Origin: Tahibacter aquaticus
GTDB taxonomy: Bacteria; Pseudomonadota; Gammaproteobacteria; Xanthomonadales; Rhodanobacteraceae
Direction: 5' to 3'
DNA length: 64,000 nucleotides
Assembly (NCBI RefSeq): GCF_004363655.1
Contig: NZ_SNZH01000006.1
Coordinates: 124,001 to 188,000, forward strand
The stretch's first letter is position 1. Each line of letters begins with the position of its first letter. Under the pieces are notes generated by a model that saw only the letters and a list, made by a program, of their open reading frames with translations, did no database searches and was not told where the DNA came from. The translations under genes were made by a program, and so were the position numbers. This document shows positions 24,304 to 34,187 of this stretch, piece by piece.

Positions 24304-27300
24304 TTACGGCTGTACCACCGTCACACGGGCCGGTGTACTGCGCGCGATGCCGCGGATTTCCGGGCGGTACATGTCTTCCACCGTCGTTGGCGGCACCAGG
24401 TAGTTGCCTGGCGATACGGCACGGACCAGATAGAACACATGCGCCTGCTGGCCCTTGGCCAGGTTCAGCGCCGCGACGTAACGGTCGTCGCGGAATTCTT
24501 CGTGGCGCAGATTGGCGGAATAAGCGCGTTCCGACATCTGCACGCCGTCGACGACAATATCGGCCCACTGCTTGGCATCGGTCAGGTTGAAATTCTCGAT
24601 TTCCAGGCCGCCGGGCAGCAGATCGACCAGCAGGGCGTCGCGCATGTCTTCCTTGGCTTCCAGCGAAATACCGACGATCAGGCCTGCGCCTTCTTTCAGT
24701 TCGCTGCCTTCCCAGGCCGTGCCGTCCAGGGCATACCACTGGCGCTTGATCGCGACATGGCTGTCGTCGGCAGCAGGTGCATTCCTCGGAATGCCGGCCA
24801 CGTCTTCGCTCACGTACAGCGGCGTGCTGGCATTGGGTACGAAGCGCACGCCGGCGCGCAGTTCGTTCGCGTCGAAGCTGCGGCTCCAGATCGGCGCGGG
24901 TTCGACCTCGCTGCTGCTGCCGGCCAGGCTCAGGCTGCCGCCGACCTTGGCAGTGCCGTCGGCGATCAGCGCCTTGCCCAGGCGCGCGATCGCGCTTTGT
25001 TCCTGTGTGCTGAGCCAGCGCAGGGTATTCGCCGATCGGCGTGCGGCCAGCTCGCGGCCCAGGGCAATGACGCGCTCGTCGTAATCGGGCTTGCCCAGTT
25101 TGAAGTGGTGCGTCAATGCGACCATCAGCGCCGTATCGCGCAGTTCCGAGCCGTAGTCGCCCAGCCATTGCGGCCGCTGCACCTGCTTGGCGAAAGCCTC
25201 TGCCAGGGCCTGTTCGGCGCGGGTCTTGTCGCCTTGCAGGCTCAGGGCAATACCCAGGTGTACCAGCGGCAGGGCGGTGATCGACTTGGCCCGGTCGTTG
25301 TCGAACAATGTGCGCAATGTACCCAATGATGCGCGCTGCACCCGCGCCAGCACATAGGCCGACCAGGCCTGGTCGGCGAAGCGCAGGTGCTCGGCATTGT
25401 CGTAGCCGTAATACGGATGGCCGCCGGACAGCAGGTCGTCATTGAGCCGTTTCAGTGCTTTCTGCAGCACGCTTTCGGGCACGGCGAAGCCAGATTCGCG
25501 CGCATCCAGCAGGAACTCGGTCACGTACGGCGTCATCATCGTATCGACCGAGCCCTCGTCGCCCCACAGGGAGAAATGGCCGGACGGAATCTGCATCGCC
25601 GAAATGCGGCTGACCGCGTTGGCGATCATGGCGCTGCGCGCTTCGTCGGCCAGTGGTGCGATGCCGAGGTTTTTCGCCGTGTCCTTGTCCAGCAGCATTA
25701 CGCCATAGCCGCGGCTGGTGGTCTGTTCGACGCAGCCGTAGGGGTAACCGAGCAGGCCGCGCACGGAACTCGCAAACGGTAGCGGCGGCAGCGCGCTGAC
25801 GCTCAGGCTGGCAGTGACCGAATCGGCGATCAGTCCTTCCATTGCGCCGCTGCCCAGGCCCAGGCCGGCGCCGGGCTGCAGCACCTGCGGCGAGGAGCGC
25901 AGCACTGCCGGCCAGGCCGGACGCACCGCGATTTCATAGCTGCGGCGGATCTTCACCTCGCCTGCTTCGGCGATGAGGCGGAACTTGCCCACGCCCAGGC
26001 CTTCGTCGGCGGCCAGGTCGAACTGCAGGGTTTTCTTGGCGCCATCGGCGACGCGCACGCTGCGGCTGGCGTCAGCGATGCGCAGCGGCGGATCGGCTTC
26101 GAAGTGCAGCTGGAATTCGCGCTCGCTGCCGGAGAAGTTGCTCAGGTCCAGCGTGAGGCTGGCGCTGTCGCCGGGCGCCAGCACGCGCGGCGTGGAGACT
26201 TCCGCCACCAGCGGCGCACGCACAATGGTTTCCGTGTCGCTGCCGCCGTAGCGGTCGGCGCCGAATACCAGACCGCTGACGCGCAGGGTGCCGTTGAAAT
26301 CCGGTAGCGGCAATTCAATTTGCGCAGTGCCCTGGGCATCGAGTTTCACGGCACCGGAATACAGGTCTACGGTCTGCACTTTCGCCGTCGGCCGGCGCGC
26401 CTGAGGCAGGGCTGCCAGGGTCATGTCGCCGCCGTAGCGCAGCTTGGCCAGTGCACCGTCGAAACTTTCGATCAGGCGGCCGTACAGGTCGAAGGCGTCG
26501 ATGCCCAGGCGGCGCTGGCCGAAGAACCAGGCCACTGCATCGGGGCGGGCAAAGCGGGTGATATTGAGTATGCCCAGGTCGACCGCCGACACCACGACGT
26601 AGGCTTCCTGGCCGGCCAGCGCCGGTGCCTTCAGCGTGACGGGCAGGCTGGTCTCTGGCTTGCTCTGCCTGGGGGCCTCGATCTCCAGCGCGATCTTGCG
26701 CGCTTCCCGATCCATGCTCACATGGGCTACGCCGACGGCGCGGGCTGGCGTCACCTTGCTCGGCGCCGAGCCGCCGCGCAGCACCAGCGCGCTGACATAG
26801 ACATCGTGGCGCTCCCACTCCGGCGTGACCGGGATCGCGAATTCGGTCGTTCCCTTCACATCGATGCGCTGCGTATAAAGCAACTTGTCGCTTTCTACCA
26901 GAAGCAGGCCGGAACCGGCCTGGGGCGCGGTCACGCTGACTTTGAGCATGTCGCCGGCGCGGTAGTGCTGCTTGTCCAGGGACAGCTTGATCTTGTCCGG
27001 CCGCGCTTCCTTGCCGCGGTTGTCGTCGCTCCAGCTCCAGCCGGCGACGAAGGGATAGCGCAGGGTCAGTCCCGTGGCCGGGTCGAGCACATCGATGCGA
27101 TAGCCGCCCCATTCCACCGGCACGTCGAATTTCACGGCCTGGCCGGCGGCACTGGCGATGTCGCGGGTTTCCACCGTGTCGAAGCTGCGCGTGAAGTCGA
27201 AACGCCAGCCGCTGCTCTTGTCGTAGCTCCAGTGATAGTTGCGGTTTTCCCGCACCAGGCTGAGCTTCAGCCCTTGCGCCGCGAGCAGCTCGCCCTTGGC

Positions 27301-29247
27301 GTTGGCGCGGATCAGCTCGAAACCAACGCGGCCATTGGCCGTCGCGCCATCTTTGGGATCGAACAGCGGGCGTATGCCGACCAGGGCCTCGGCCGGCCAC
27401 ACGGTGCGCTTGAGCGTGCGCGTGACACTGCGGCCGCCGCTTTCGAACACGCTGCCGGAAACGACGGCGGCAATCGGCGCCTGCGCTTTGATCTCGCCGA
27501 GCACGTCGATCTGTGGCTGCAGCTTGCCGCTCGCGTCCAGCGCCTCGTCGACCACGTCGCGGGCGTCCTTGGGCAGTTCCAGGGTGGGATCGCCGAAGAA
27601 GTAGTCTTTTTGCGTATCCAGCGGATGCGCGTCGTTGGCGATGGTCAGGCGCGCGCTGAAGCGGTTGCCCGCGGCCGGTGCGCCGTAGAGATAGTCGCCT
27701 TGCACGTCCAGCGCGAGTTTTTCGCCGGGCTTGAGCTGGGCCTGAGCCGAGTTCAGGTCGAGCTTGAGGCGTTCGGGCAGGAATTCCTCGATGCGCAGGC
27801 TCAGCGCCTGGTTCGCTTCCTTGGCCGTGGGGTCGAGACGGAATTCGATCTGCCAGCGGCCAGTCGGCGCATCGGCCGGCAAGGCCTGGGTCCATTCCAG
27901 ATAGCCCAGTTCCCGCGGCTCCAGCTTGGCCTGGCTCCACTGGCGGCCGTCGGGCTGCTTCAGGGTGAGGAATACCGACTGCGGCTTGATCGGCTTGCCG
28001 TCGCTATCGCGCAGCAGGGCGGATACGCGCAGGGTTTCGCCCGGGCGGTACAGGTCGCGGCCGGACCAGGCGAACACGTCGAACCATTCCTGGCGGCGGC
28101 CGGCGACAGCGAAGTCGGACAGGTCCAGCGCCGGCTGGTTGAATGGCAGCAGCGACACGTCGCTGCCGCTGCGCGCGACCAGTACCTGCTCGGCATTCAG
28201 CGCGTAGTTGAGCAGGGCATTGCCGTCGGCGTCGGTGCGCGCATCCAGCACGCTCTGGCCTTTGTTGTCGATAATGGATAAATCCACATTGGCCAGCGCT
28301 TCGCCGCTCTTGAGCGAAGCCGCGTGCACGAACAGCTGTTCCCGGTAGGCACGCGTATGCAGGCCGATGTCGCTGACAAAGAAATAGCTGGTTTCCCATT
28401 GCTCGCGGAAGCTGCCGGCGCGCTTCATCACGACGAAATACAGTCCGGGTTCGGCCAGCTGGGCAATGTTCTGGATAGGCAGATAGGACAGCGTGCGCTC
28501 GTTTTCCTTGCCGTCGAGCACGAAGCGGCTGGCATAGACCGAATCTGCCATGTTGGTGATGGGCTTGCCTTTGCGTCCCCACCAGCCGCTGTCCGGATCC
28601 AGCTCGTAGCTGGAGCGGCGCTCGTTGCCCTGGTAGCTGGCGAAGAAATTCGACAGTTCCTTGTCGCGTACGCGCAGGAACTCGACATCGACTTCGCCGA
28701 CATTGACCGACACCACCGGAATGCCGCGCGTATCGCGCGCCGGCAGTACGCTGCCCTGGGAGGCAAAGCCGACGGCGGGCTCCAGCGGGCCGGTGAAGAT
28801 GTCTTTATTCTGGTCCGCCGGCAAGGTGCTGCCGTCGACTGCGGTCAGTGCGGCCTTGATGGTCAGGCTATAGGTCTGGTTGGCCTGTACATAGGGAAAA
28901 TGCAAAGTCTTGCCATCTTCGTCCAATGCCCAGCTGCCGCTGACCACGGCGCCCTTGGCATCCTTGACGCCGAGCAGCGGATCGAAGGCCTGCGTGCCGA
29001 CCAGGGGCTGGCTGAATTCCAGCGCCAGGGCCAGCTGGCCCTGGTACTGCGCAGCATTCGCCGAGACCAGCGCAAAGCCCTGTGGCCTGGGCGCTTCGGC
29101 GGCCCGGGGCGGTGGCGTGCCCTGTGCCTGGGGCAGCGGCGGTGAAGACCGGTCGCAGGCGGCCAGCAGCAGGCCGGCCGACAGCACGGCCAGGGCCCAG
29201 CCCCGGCACCAGCAACGATTCGGGACTGTCATGCGCATCGGTAACAT
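24304..29247 (-). CDS. yfhM: Alpha-2-macroglobulin family lipoprotein (YfhM-like)
   Basis: A periplasmic lipoprotein that traps proteases through a thioester, thought to protect the cell wall region together with PBP1C. The 1647-residue protein begins with a lipoprotein signal (VLSAGLLLAACDRSS), then tandem MG domains. It has a bait-like stretch, the thioester motif PYGCVEQTTSRG and a C-terminal receptor-like domain. Starts at 29247, 29238 and 29232 are all in frame; the ATG at 29238 has GGA at a fitting distance. The long plus-strand open frames opposite it are composition artefacts. Confidence 0.92.
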   Translation of the reverse strand: MLPMRMTVPNRCWCRGWALAVLSAGLLLAACDRSSPPLPQAQGTPPPRAAEAPRPQGFALVSANAAQYQGQLALALEFSQPLVGTQAFDPLLGVKDAKGAVVSGSWALDEDGKTLHFPYVQANQTYSLTIKAALTAVDGSTLPADQNKDIFTGPLEPAVGFASQGSVLPARDTRGIPVVSVNVGEVDVEFLRVRDKELSNFFASYQGNERRSSYELDPDSGWWGRKGKPITNMADSVYASRFVLDGKENERTLSYLPIQNIAQLAEPGLYFVVMKRAGSFREQWETSYFFVSDIGLHTRAYREQLFVHAASLKSGEALANVDLSIIDNKGQSVLDARTDADGNALLNYALNAEQVLVARSGSDVSLLPFNQPALDLSDFAVAGRRQEWFDVFAWSGRDLYRPGETLRVSALLRDSDGKPIKPQSVFLTLKQPDGRQWSQAKLEPRELGYLEWTQALPADAPTGRWQIEFRLDPTAKEANQALSLRIEEFLPERLKLDLNSAQAQLKPGEKLALDVQGDYLYGAPAAGNRFSARLTIANDAHPLDTQKDYFFGDPTLELPKDARDVVDEALDASGKLQPQIDVLGEIKAQAPIAAVVSGSVFESGGRSVTRTLKRTVWPAEALVGIRPLFDPKDGATANGRVGFELIRANAKGELLAAQGLKLSLVRENRNYHWSYDKSSGWRFDFTRSFDTVETRDIASAAGQAVKFDVPVEWGGYRIDVLDPATGLTLRYPFVAGWSWSDDNRGKEARPDKIKLSLDKQHYRAGDMLKVSVTAPQAGSGLLLVESDKLLYTQRIDVKGTTEFAIPVTPEWERHDVYVSALVLRGGSAPSKVTPARAVGVAHVSMDREARKIALEIEAPRQSKPETSLPVTLKAPALAGQEAYVVVSAVDLGILNITRFARPDAVAWFFGQRRLGIDAFDLYGRLIESFDGALAKLRYGGDMTLAALPQARRPTAKVQTVDLYSGAVKLDAQGTAQIELPLPDFNGTLRVSGLVFGADRYGGSDTETIVRAPLVAEVSTPRVLAPGDSASLTLDLSNFSGSEREFQLHFEADPPLRIADASRSVRVADGAKKTLQFDLAADEGLGVGKFRLIAEAGEVKIRRSYEIAVRPAWPAVLRSSPQVLQPGAGLGLGSGAMEGLIADSVTASLSVSALPPLPFASSVRGLLGYPYGCVEQTTSRGYGVMLLDKDTAKNLGIAPLADEARSAMIANAVSRISAMQIPSGHFSLWGDEGSVDTMMTPYVTEFLLDARESGFAVPESVLQKALKRLNDDLLSGGHPYYGYDNAEHLRFADQAWSAYVLARVQRASLGTLRTLFDNDRAKSITALPLVHLGIALSLQGDKTRAEQALAEAFAKQVQRPQWLGDYGSELRDTALMVALTHHFKLGKPDYDERVIALGRELAARRSANTLRWLSTQEQSAIARLGKALIADGTAKVGGSLSLAGSSSEVEPAPIWSRSFDANELRAGVRFVPNASTPLYVSEDVAGIPRNAPAADDSHVAIKRQWYALDGTAWEGSELKEGAGLIVGISLEAKEDMRDALLVDLLPGGLEIENFNLTDAKQWADIVVDGVQMSERAYSANLRHEEFRDDRYVAALNLAKGQQAHVFYLVRAVSPGNYLVPPTTVEDMYRPEIRGIARSTPARVTVVQP

Positions 29248-29478
29248 CCGGTGTTGACGTGGGCGGCGGCCAGTATACGGCGCGGTCTGTGGCGAACGAC
29301 GGGCAAAACCGGGTCGCGGCAGCGACGCTGCGGTTTCACTCCGTTTTCACCTCGGCCTGCACTAACCTGCGCGCTTGCAGGACCGGTTCGCACCCCATCG
29401 TCCCCACGCCGCGGGGGCGTTGGGGTGCGTTACCTCGGGCGAACTGCGTGCCACCGCCGCTCCGGGGAAAAAGCCACC

Positions 29479-30894
29479 GTGAACACTGCCATCGTCTGGT
29501 TCCGGCGCGATCTGCGCCTGGAAGACAATCCCGCTCTCGCCGCCGCGCTGCGCCAGCAGGCTGCCATCGTCGCCGTATATATCCATGCGCCGGACGAGGA
29601 AGCGCCCTGGCAGCCTGGCGCGGCCAGCTGCTGGTGGCTGCATCATTCGCTGCAGGCCTTGCGCCTGGCGCTGCGCGAGCGCGGCGTGGAACTGCAGTTG
29701 CGCTGCGGCGACAGCGCTGAGCAACTGGCCGCACTGGTTCGTCAGTGCGGCGCCGACGCGGTGTATTTCAACCGGCTGTACGAGCCGGCCATCGCAGCGC
29801 GCGACCGCCGCGTAGCGCGCGAACTGAAGGCACTGGGCTGCGCCCTGCATGGCTTCAATGCCAGCCTGTTCGCCGATCCCTGGGAAGTCGAAACCGGCCA
29901 GGGCACACCGTATCGCGTGTTCACGCCGTACTGGCGCAATCTGCGCGCGCGGCTGAAACCGCGACCGGGCAGTGCGGCGCCGCGGCGGATCGCTGCGGTC
30001 GCACTGGACGGCAATGCTGCCCTCGATGACTTGAAGCTGTTGCCGGCGATCCGCTGGGATACGGGCCTGCACGAGGCCTGGCTGCCGGGCGAGGCCGGTG
30101 CGCACGAAGCACTGGCCGATTTCTGCGACGCGGCTGTGCGCGACTACGCCGCCAAGCGCGACTATCCGGCCCAGGCAGCCACCTCGCGCCTGTCGCCCTA
30201 CCTGCATTTCGGCGAAATTTCACCGCAGCAGATCTTCTGGCGCCTGGAAGAACTGGCGCAGCAGCGCGGCCAGGCGTTTCGCGAGATGGCGGAACCGTTC
30301 GTGCGCGAGCTGGGCTGGCGCGAGTTCTCGCATCATCTGATGCATCATTTTCCGCAAACGCCGAAAAAGAACCTCAATCCACAGTTCGACAAATTCCCCT
30401 GGCGCGACACGGATCGCGCCCAGCTGCAAGCCTGGCAGCAGGGGCGCAGCGGCATTCCCATCGTCGATGCGGGCATGCGCGAGCTGTGGCATACGGGCTG
30501 GATGCACAACCGCGTGCGCATGGTCGTGGCGAGTTTCCTGTGCAAGAACCTGCGCCAGCACTGGCGCCACGGCGCGCGCTGGTTCTGGGACACCCTGGTC
30601 GATGCCGACCTGGCCAACAATACGCAGGGTTGGCAATGGACCGCTGGCACCGGGGCCGATGCCGCGCCGTATTTCCGCATCTTCAACCCGGTAAGCCAGG
30701 GTGAGCGCTTCGATGCCGACGGCAGCTATGTCAGGCGCTGGGTGCCCGAGCTGGCACGGCAGCCGTTCAAATCGATACACGCGCCGTGGAAGCAGCCCGC
30801 GCTGCTGTCCCAGAGCGGCTATCCCGCGCCACTGGTCGACCTGGCCGAATCGCGCGAGGCGGCACTGGCGGCGTATCAGCAGATGAAGGCGTGA
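29479..30894 (+). CDS. phrB: Deoxyribodipyrimidine photolyase
   Basis: Light-driven repair of cyclobutane pyrimidine dimers using FADH- and an antenna cofactor. The 471-residue protein starts with a GTG (29479) preceded by GGGGAAA and reads MNTAIVWFRRDLRLEDNPAL. The FAD domain has SRLSPYLHFGEISPQQIFW, WREFSHHLMHHFP, GRSGIPIVDAGMRELWHTGW, MHNRVRMVVASFL and WDTLVDADLANNTQGWQW, all diagnostic for class I CPD photolyases. It is convergent with the antiporter gene with only nine bases between. Confidence 0.95.
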   Translation: MNTAIVWFRRDLRLEDNPALAAALRQQAAIVAVYIHAPDEEAPWQPGAASCWWLHHSLQALRLALRERGVELQLRCGDSAEQLAALVRQCGADAVYFNRLYEPAIAARDRRVARELKALGCALHGFNASLFADPWEVETGQGTPYRVFTPYWRNLRARLKPRPGSAAPRRIAAVALDGNAALDDLKLLPAIRWDTGLHEAWLPGEAGAHEALADFCDAAVRDYAAKRDYPAQAATSRLSPYLHFGEISPQQIFWRLEELAQQRGQAFREMAEPFVRELGWREFSHHLMHHFPQTPKKNLNPQFDKFPWRDTDRAQLQAWQQGRSGIPIVDAGMRELWHTGWMHNRVRMVVASFLCKNLRQHWRHGARWFWDTLVDADLANNTQGWQWTAGTGADAAPYFRIFNPVSQGERFDADGSYVRRWVPELARQPFKSIHAPWKQPALLSQSGYPAPLVDLAESREAALAAYQQMKA

Positions 30895-30903
30895 GCTTGC
30901 TGT

Positions 30904-32094
30904 CTACGCCGGTCCCGCCGTTTCGTCGGGTGCAGGTTTTACCGCATGCCGGCGCAGCTGCCATGCCAGGATCGGCGGCGTGACCATGGCGGTGAGCAGC
31001 GACATGGCCACGATCACGGCATAGGTGCGCGGCGAGAACACGCCGGCGGTGAGGCCCAGGCTGGCGATCACCACGCCGACTTCGCCGCGCGGCACCATGC
31101 CGACGCCGACGATGCTGGCGCTGCGCTTGCCCAGCGACAGGGCGCCGAGAAAACCACCGGCGAACTTCGACGCGATGGCGATCAGCGTGACCACGGCCAG
31201 CATCCACAGGGCTTCGGCGCTGGCCAGTTCCTTCAGGTCGATCTTGCTGCCGGTCAGCACGAAGAAGAACGGCGTGAGCAGGGCCAGCAGCGGCTGGGTC
31301 TGATGTTCCAGTTTCTCGCGCTGGCTGGTTTCCGAGGCAATCATGCCGGCGAGGAACGCGCCGATGATCGCGGCCAGGCCGAATTTGGTCGACAGGAAGG
31401 CCAGGCCCAGGCATAGCGCCAGTACGATGGTCAGCGGCGACAGCGGATTGGCCGGCCGGTCCAGCCAATGCGATTTGCTCCGCATCACGCGCGTGCCGAC
31501 CCAGCCGATGATGGCGAGGAAGCCGATTGCCTCCGCCAGTACAACCAGCAGCGAGCCGACGTTGATTTCGCCGCCGGCCTGCAAGGCGACGACGACGCCG
31601 AGCAGCAGCATGGCGAGGATGTCGTCGATTACCGCGGCACCGAGAATCACGCGGCTTTCCACCCGCTGCAGCGCGCCGAGTTCCTGCAGTACGCGCGCCG
31701 TGATGCCGGCGGACGTGGCAACGAACGCGGCGGCGATGAACAGCGATTTGGACCAGTCGAAGCCGCTGGTGTGTGCCCACAGCGAGCCGAAGGCGAACGG
31801 AATCACCACGCCGAGCACGCCGACCAGCAAGGCGCTGCGGCCGACTTTTTTCAGATCGTCCAGGCGCGTTTCCAGGCCGACCGAGAACAGCAGCAGCACC
31901 ACGCCGATCTCTGCCAGCACTTCCAGCGGCTCATTCGGTACGACCAGTCCCAGCAGGGATGGGCCGACGATGCAGCCGGCGGCGATTTCGCCGACGACGC
32001 CTGGCAATTTGATCCGGGTGGCGATTTCCGCGCCGATCTGGGCGGCGACGAAAATGATGAAAAGGCTGAGCAGGATGTCGCTGGCGTGATGCAT
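30904..32094 (-). CDS. CPA2 family cation:proton antiporter
   Basis: A 396-residue inner-membrane antiporter of the Kef/NapA-type CPA2 family that exchanges K+ or Na+ for H+. About 12 hydrophobic segments are visible. Family motifs include LPGVVGEIAAGCIVGPSLLG in the first quarter, GVVLLLFSVGLETRLDDL, and the ion-binding region ILGAAVIDDILAMLLLGV with paired aspartates. It lacks the C-terminal TrkA-N/NAD-binding domain of KefB/KefC, so nucleotide or glutathione gating is not expected. Which ion it moves cannot be told from sequence. Confidence 0.88.
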   Translation of the reverse strand: MHHASDILLSLFIIFVAAQIGAEIATRIKLPGVVGEIAAGCIVGPSLLGLVVPNEPLEVLAEIGVVLLLFSVGLETRLDDLKKVGRSALLVGVLGVVIPFAFGSLWAHTSGFDWSKSLFIAAAFVATSAGITARVLQELGALQRVESRVILGAAVIDDILAMLLLGVVVALQAGGEINVGSLLVVLAEAIGFLAIIGWVGTRVMRSKSHWLDRPANPLSPLTIVLALCLGLAFLSTKFGLAAIIGAFLAGMIASETSQREKLEHQTQPLLALLTPFFFVLTGSKIDLKELASAEALWMLAVVTLIAIASKFAGGFLGALSLGKRSASIVGVGMVPRGEVGVVIASLGLTAGVFSPRTYAVIVAMSLLTAMVTPPILAWQLRRHAVKPAPDETAGPA

Positions 32095-32252
32095 TGCTTC
32101 CCTTCCTTCACCGGCGGATCGGCAATTCTAGGCCGTTCACGCGCGTTTGGCCCAGCCCGCGCCGCTGCGGCGCCGTGCATTGTGTTTTTTTCAGCCTGCG
32201 CGGATGCTAGGCGACGGAGAGCGACCGCGCCTGGCCGGTCGGGGAGATGTCG

Positions 32253-33941
32253 ATGTTCGAAGTGCTGCGGGGCAAGCGGGATGCCATGTCCAAGGTCGAT
32301 ACGGCCTGGCTGCGCATGGAGAGCCCGACCAATCTGATGATGATCACCGGTGTGCTGATGTTCGAGACCCGGCTCGATCTGGCCGCGCTCAAGGCGATCA
32401 TCGCCGGCCGCTTCCTCGCCTTTCGCCGCTTTCGCCAGAAAGCCGTCGACAACGGCAGTTCGGCCGCCTGGGAGACCGACAAGGATTTCGACCTCGACTG
32501 GCATGTGCGCCTGACCGCGCTGCCCGGCGCGGCGGACAAGCTGGAGCTGGAGCGCCTGGTCAGCCAGCTGGCCTCCAGTCCGCTGGATCATTCCAAGCCG
32601 CTGTGGCAATTCCATGTGGTGGAGAACTATCGCGGCGGCAGCGTGCTGATTTCGCGCATCCACCATTGCTATGCCGACGGGCTGGCCCTGGTACAGGTGC
32701 TGCTGTCGCTGACCGATGCCTCGCCGTCGGTGGAGCAGCAGGCGGAACTGGCCAAGGTATGGCTGAAGAAGGACCAGGGCAGTGTGATGGACCGCCTGCT
32801 GGAACCGACCCGCGCCGGCTTCGCCAAGGCGCTGCAGGCCGGCGAGAAAGTGATCGGCAAAGGTGTGGAGATGTGGAAAGATCCCGCGACTGCCGCGGCG
32901 CTGGCACGCGAAGGCGGCGAGATAACGCGCGAGCTGGCCGTTGCCCTGTCGCTGCCCGATGACCCGCCGACCGCCTTCAAGGGCCCGCTCGGCGTGAGCA
33001 AGCGTGTGGCCTGGGCCGAACCGCTGCCGCTGGAAGACGTCAAGACCCTGGGCAAGGTGCTGGGCTGTACCGTCAACGACGTGCTGCTGGCCTGCGCCGC
33101 GGGCGCGCTGCGCGGCCATCTGGTCGACGAAGGCCAGGCAGCCGACGGCATCACGATTCGTGCGACCGTGCCGGTCAACCTGCGCCCGCTGGAACATGCG
33201 AAGAAGCTGGGCAATCACTTCGGCCTGGTATTCCTCGACCTGCCCATCGGCGAAGCCAATCCGTTGCGCCGGCTCGAACGCGTCGCGGCCAACATGCGCG
33301 AGCTGAAGCGCTCGCGCCAGGCGGCGCTGACCTTCGGCCTGCTCGCCGCAGTCGGCATGGCGCCGGTGGCGGTACAGCGCGCCGCGCTGGAGCTGTTCAG
33401 CCGCAAGGCCACTGCCGTTGCAACCAATGTGCCCGGCCCGCAGATGCCGCTGTACCTGGCCGGCGCACGCGTGCGCGAGCTGATGTTCTGGGTGCCGCAG
33501 AACGGCAGCATCGGCATGGGCATTTCCATCCTGAGCTACAACGGCAGCGTGCATTTCGGCCTGATCGTTGATGCCAAGCTGGTGCCCGATCCGGAATCGG
33601 TCGTGCGGCGCTTTGCCGGCGAGTTCGAGAAACTGCTGCTGGCCACCCTGATGGAAGACTGGGACGGCGAGGTGGCTGCGGCCGATGTGGAGGCGACATA
33701 TCGGCATTATGCGGCGCCCGCGCCTGCCACGCCGGCTGAGGTGGCGCCTGCTGTCGCCAAGCCCAGGCGCAAGCCGGCCGTGAATGTCCAGCGTGCCGCT
33801 GCGGCGCGGGCGGTGACCGGCGAGCGTGTGGCAAAAAAGCCCGTGGCCAAGCCAGCTGCCAAGCCGACGGCGAAACCTGCCAAGGGCGCGGCGTTCGGCG
33901 ACCAGCTCAAGCGTTTCCGTTCCAGAGCAGGCGGTGCCTAG
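32253..33941 (+). CDS. Wax ester synthase/diacylglycerol acyltransferase (WS/DGAT)
   Basis: Makes wax esters or triacylglycerol from acyl-CoA. The condensation-domain active site HHCYADG (H-H-x3-D-G) lies near residue 132, and later blocks ATVPVNLRP and ATNVPGPQMPLYLAGARV match the family. After residue ~480 there is a low-complexity tail rich in Ala, Pro, Lys and Arg (KPVAKPAAKPTAKPAKG), unusual for the ~450-residue enzymes. The ATG at 32253 is preferred, as GGGGAG sits six bases upstream and directly abuts the alternative ATG at 32247. It is divergent from the antiporter gene. Confidence 0.9.
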   Translation: MFEVLRGKRDAMSKVDTAWLRMESPTNLMMITGVLMFETRLDLAALKAIIAGRFLAFRRFRQKAVDNGSSAAWETDKDFDLDWHVRLTALPGAADKLELERLVSQLASSPLDHSKPLWQFHVVENYRGGSVLISRIHHCYADGLALVQVLLSLTDASPSVEQQAELAKVWLKKDQGSVMDRLLEPTRAGFAKALQAGEKVIGKGVEMWKDPATAAALAREGGEITRELAVALSLPDDPPTAFKGPLGVSKRVAWAEPLPLEDVKTLGKVLGCTVNDVLLACAAGALRGHLVDEGQAADGITIRATVPVNLRPLEHAKKLGNHFGLVFLDLPIGEANPLRRLERVAANMRELKRSRQAALTFGLLAAVGMAPVAVQRAALELFSRKATAVATNVPGPQMPLYLAGARVRELMFWVPQNGSIGMGISILSYNGSVHFGLIVDAKLVPDPESVVRRFAGEFEKLLLATLMEDWDGEVAAADVEATYRHYAAPAPATPAEVAPAVAKPRRKPAVNVQRAAAARAVTGERVAKKPVAKPAAKPTAKPAKGAAFGDQLKRFRSRAGGA

Positions 33942-34011
33942 GCAGGGATGCCCTCGCTGCCGAGGCACTCTGGCAGGCGTAGATTCCTCCATGGCGCGCT
34001 CCGTGGCATCT

Positions 34012-34113
34012 CGCAGGGTGCGATGAGCACAGCGAGTGGCACCGCAATGTGCCGCGCCAGCGCTATCTGCGCGAAAGGCCGGCGCAATTCGCTGCGCTCA
34101 TCGCGCCCTACAG
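34012..34113. repeat. REP-like palindromic repeat pair
   Basis: The block GCAGGGTGCGATGAGCACAG at 34013 is followed about 70 bases on by an inverted relative, GGCGCAATTCGCTGCGCTCA, at 34081 that ends in TCGCGCCCTAC. Each arm is itself partly palindromic. The arrangement recalls bacterial interspersed (BIME) repeats and is related to those at 12957-13045. No gene lies in the 246-base gap between the WS/DGAT gene and dbpA. Confidence 0.5.
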
Positions 34114-34187
34114 GCATGCCACGGCGCTTTTCGGTGGTGCGTGGCCTCGCTACGGTAGACTAGCGTTTTGCCCGCGGGGCCCTAGCC

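Noticed and set aside
26320-28281. 653-codon open frame on the plus strand opposite the alpha-2-macroglobulin gene
   Set aside because: Shadow of the GC-rich antisense frame; the minus-strand gene has a clear thioester motif and family structure.
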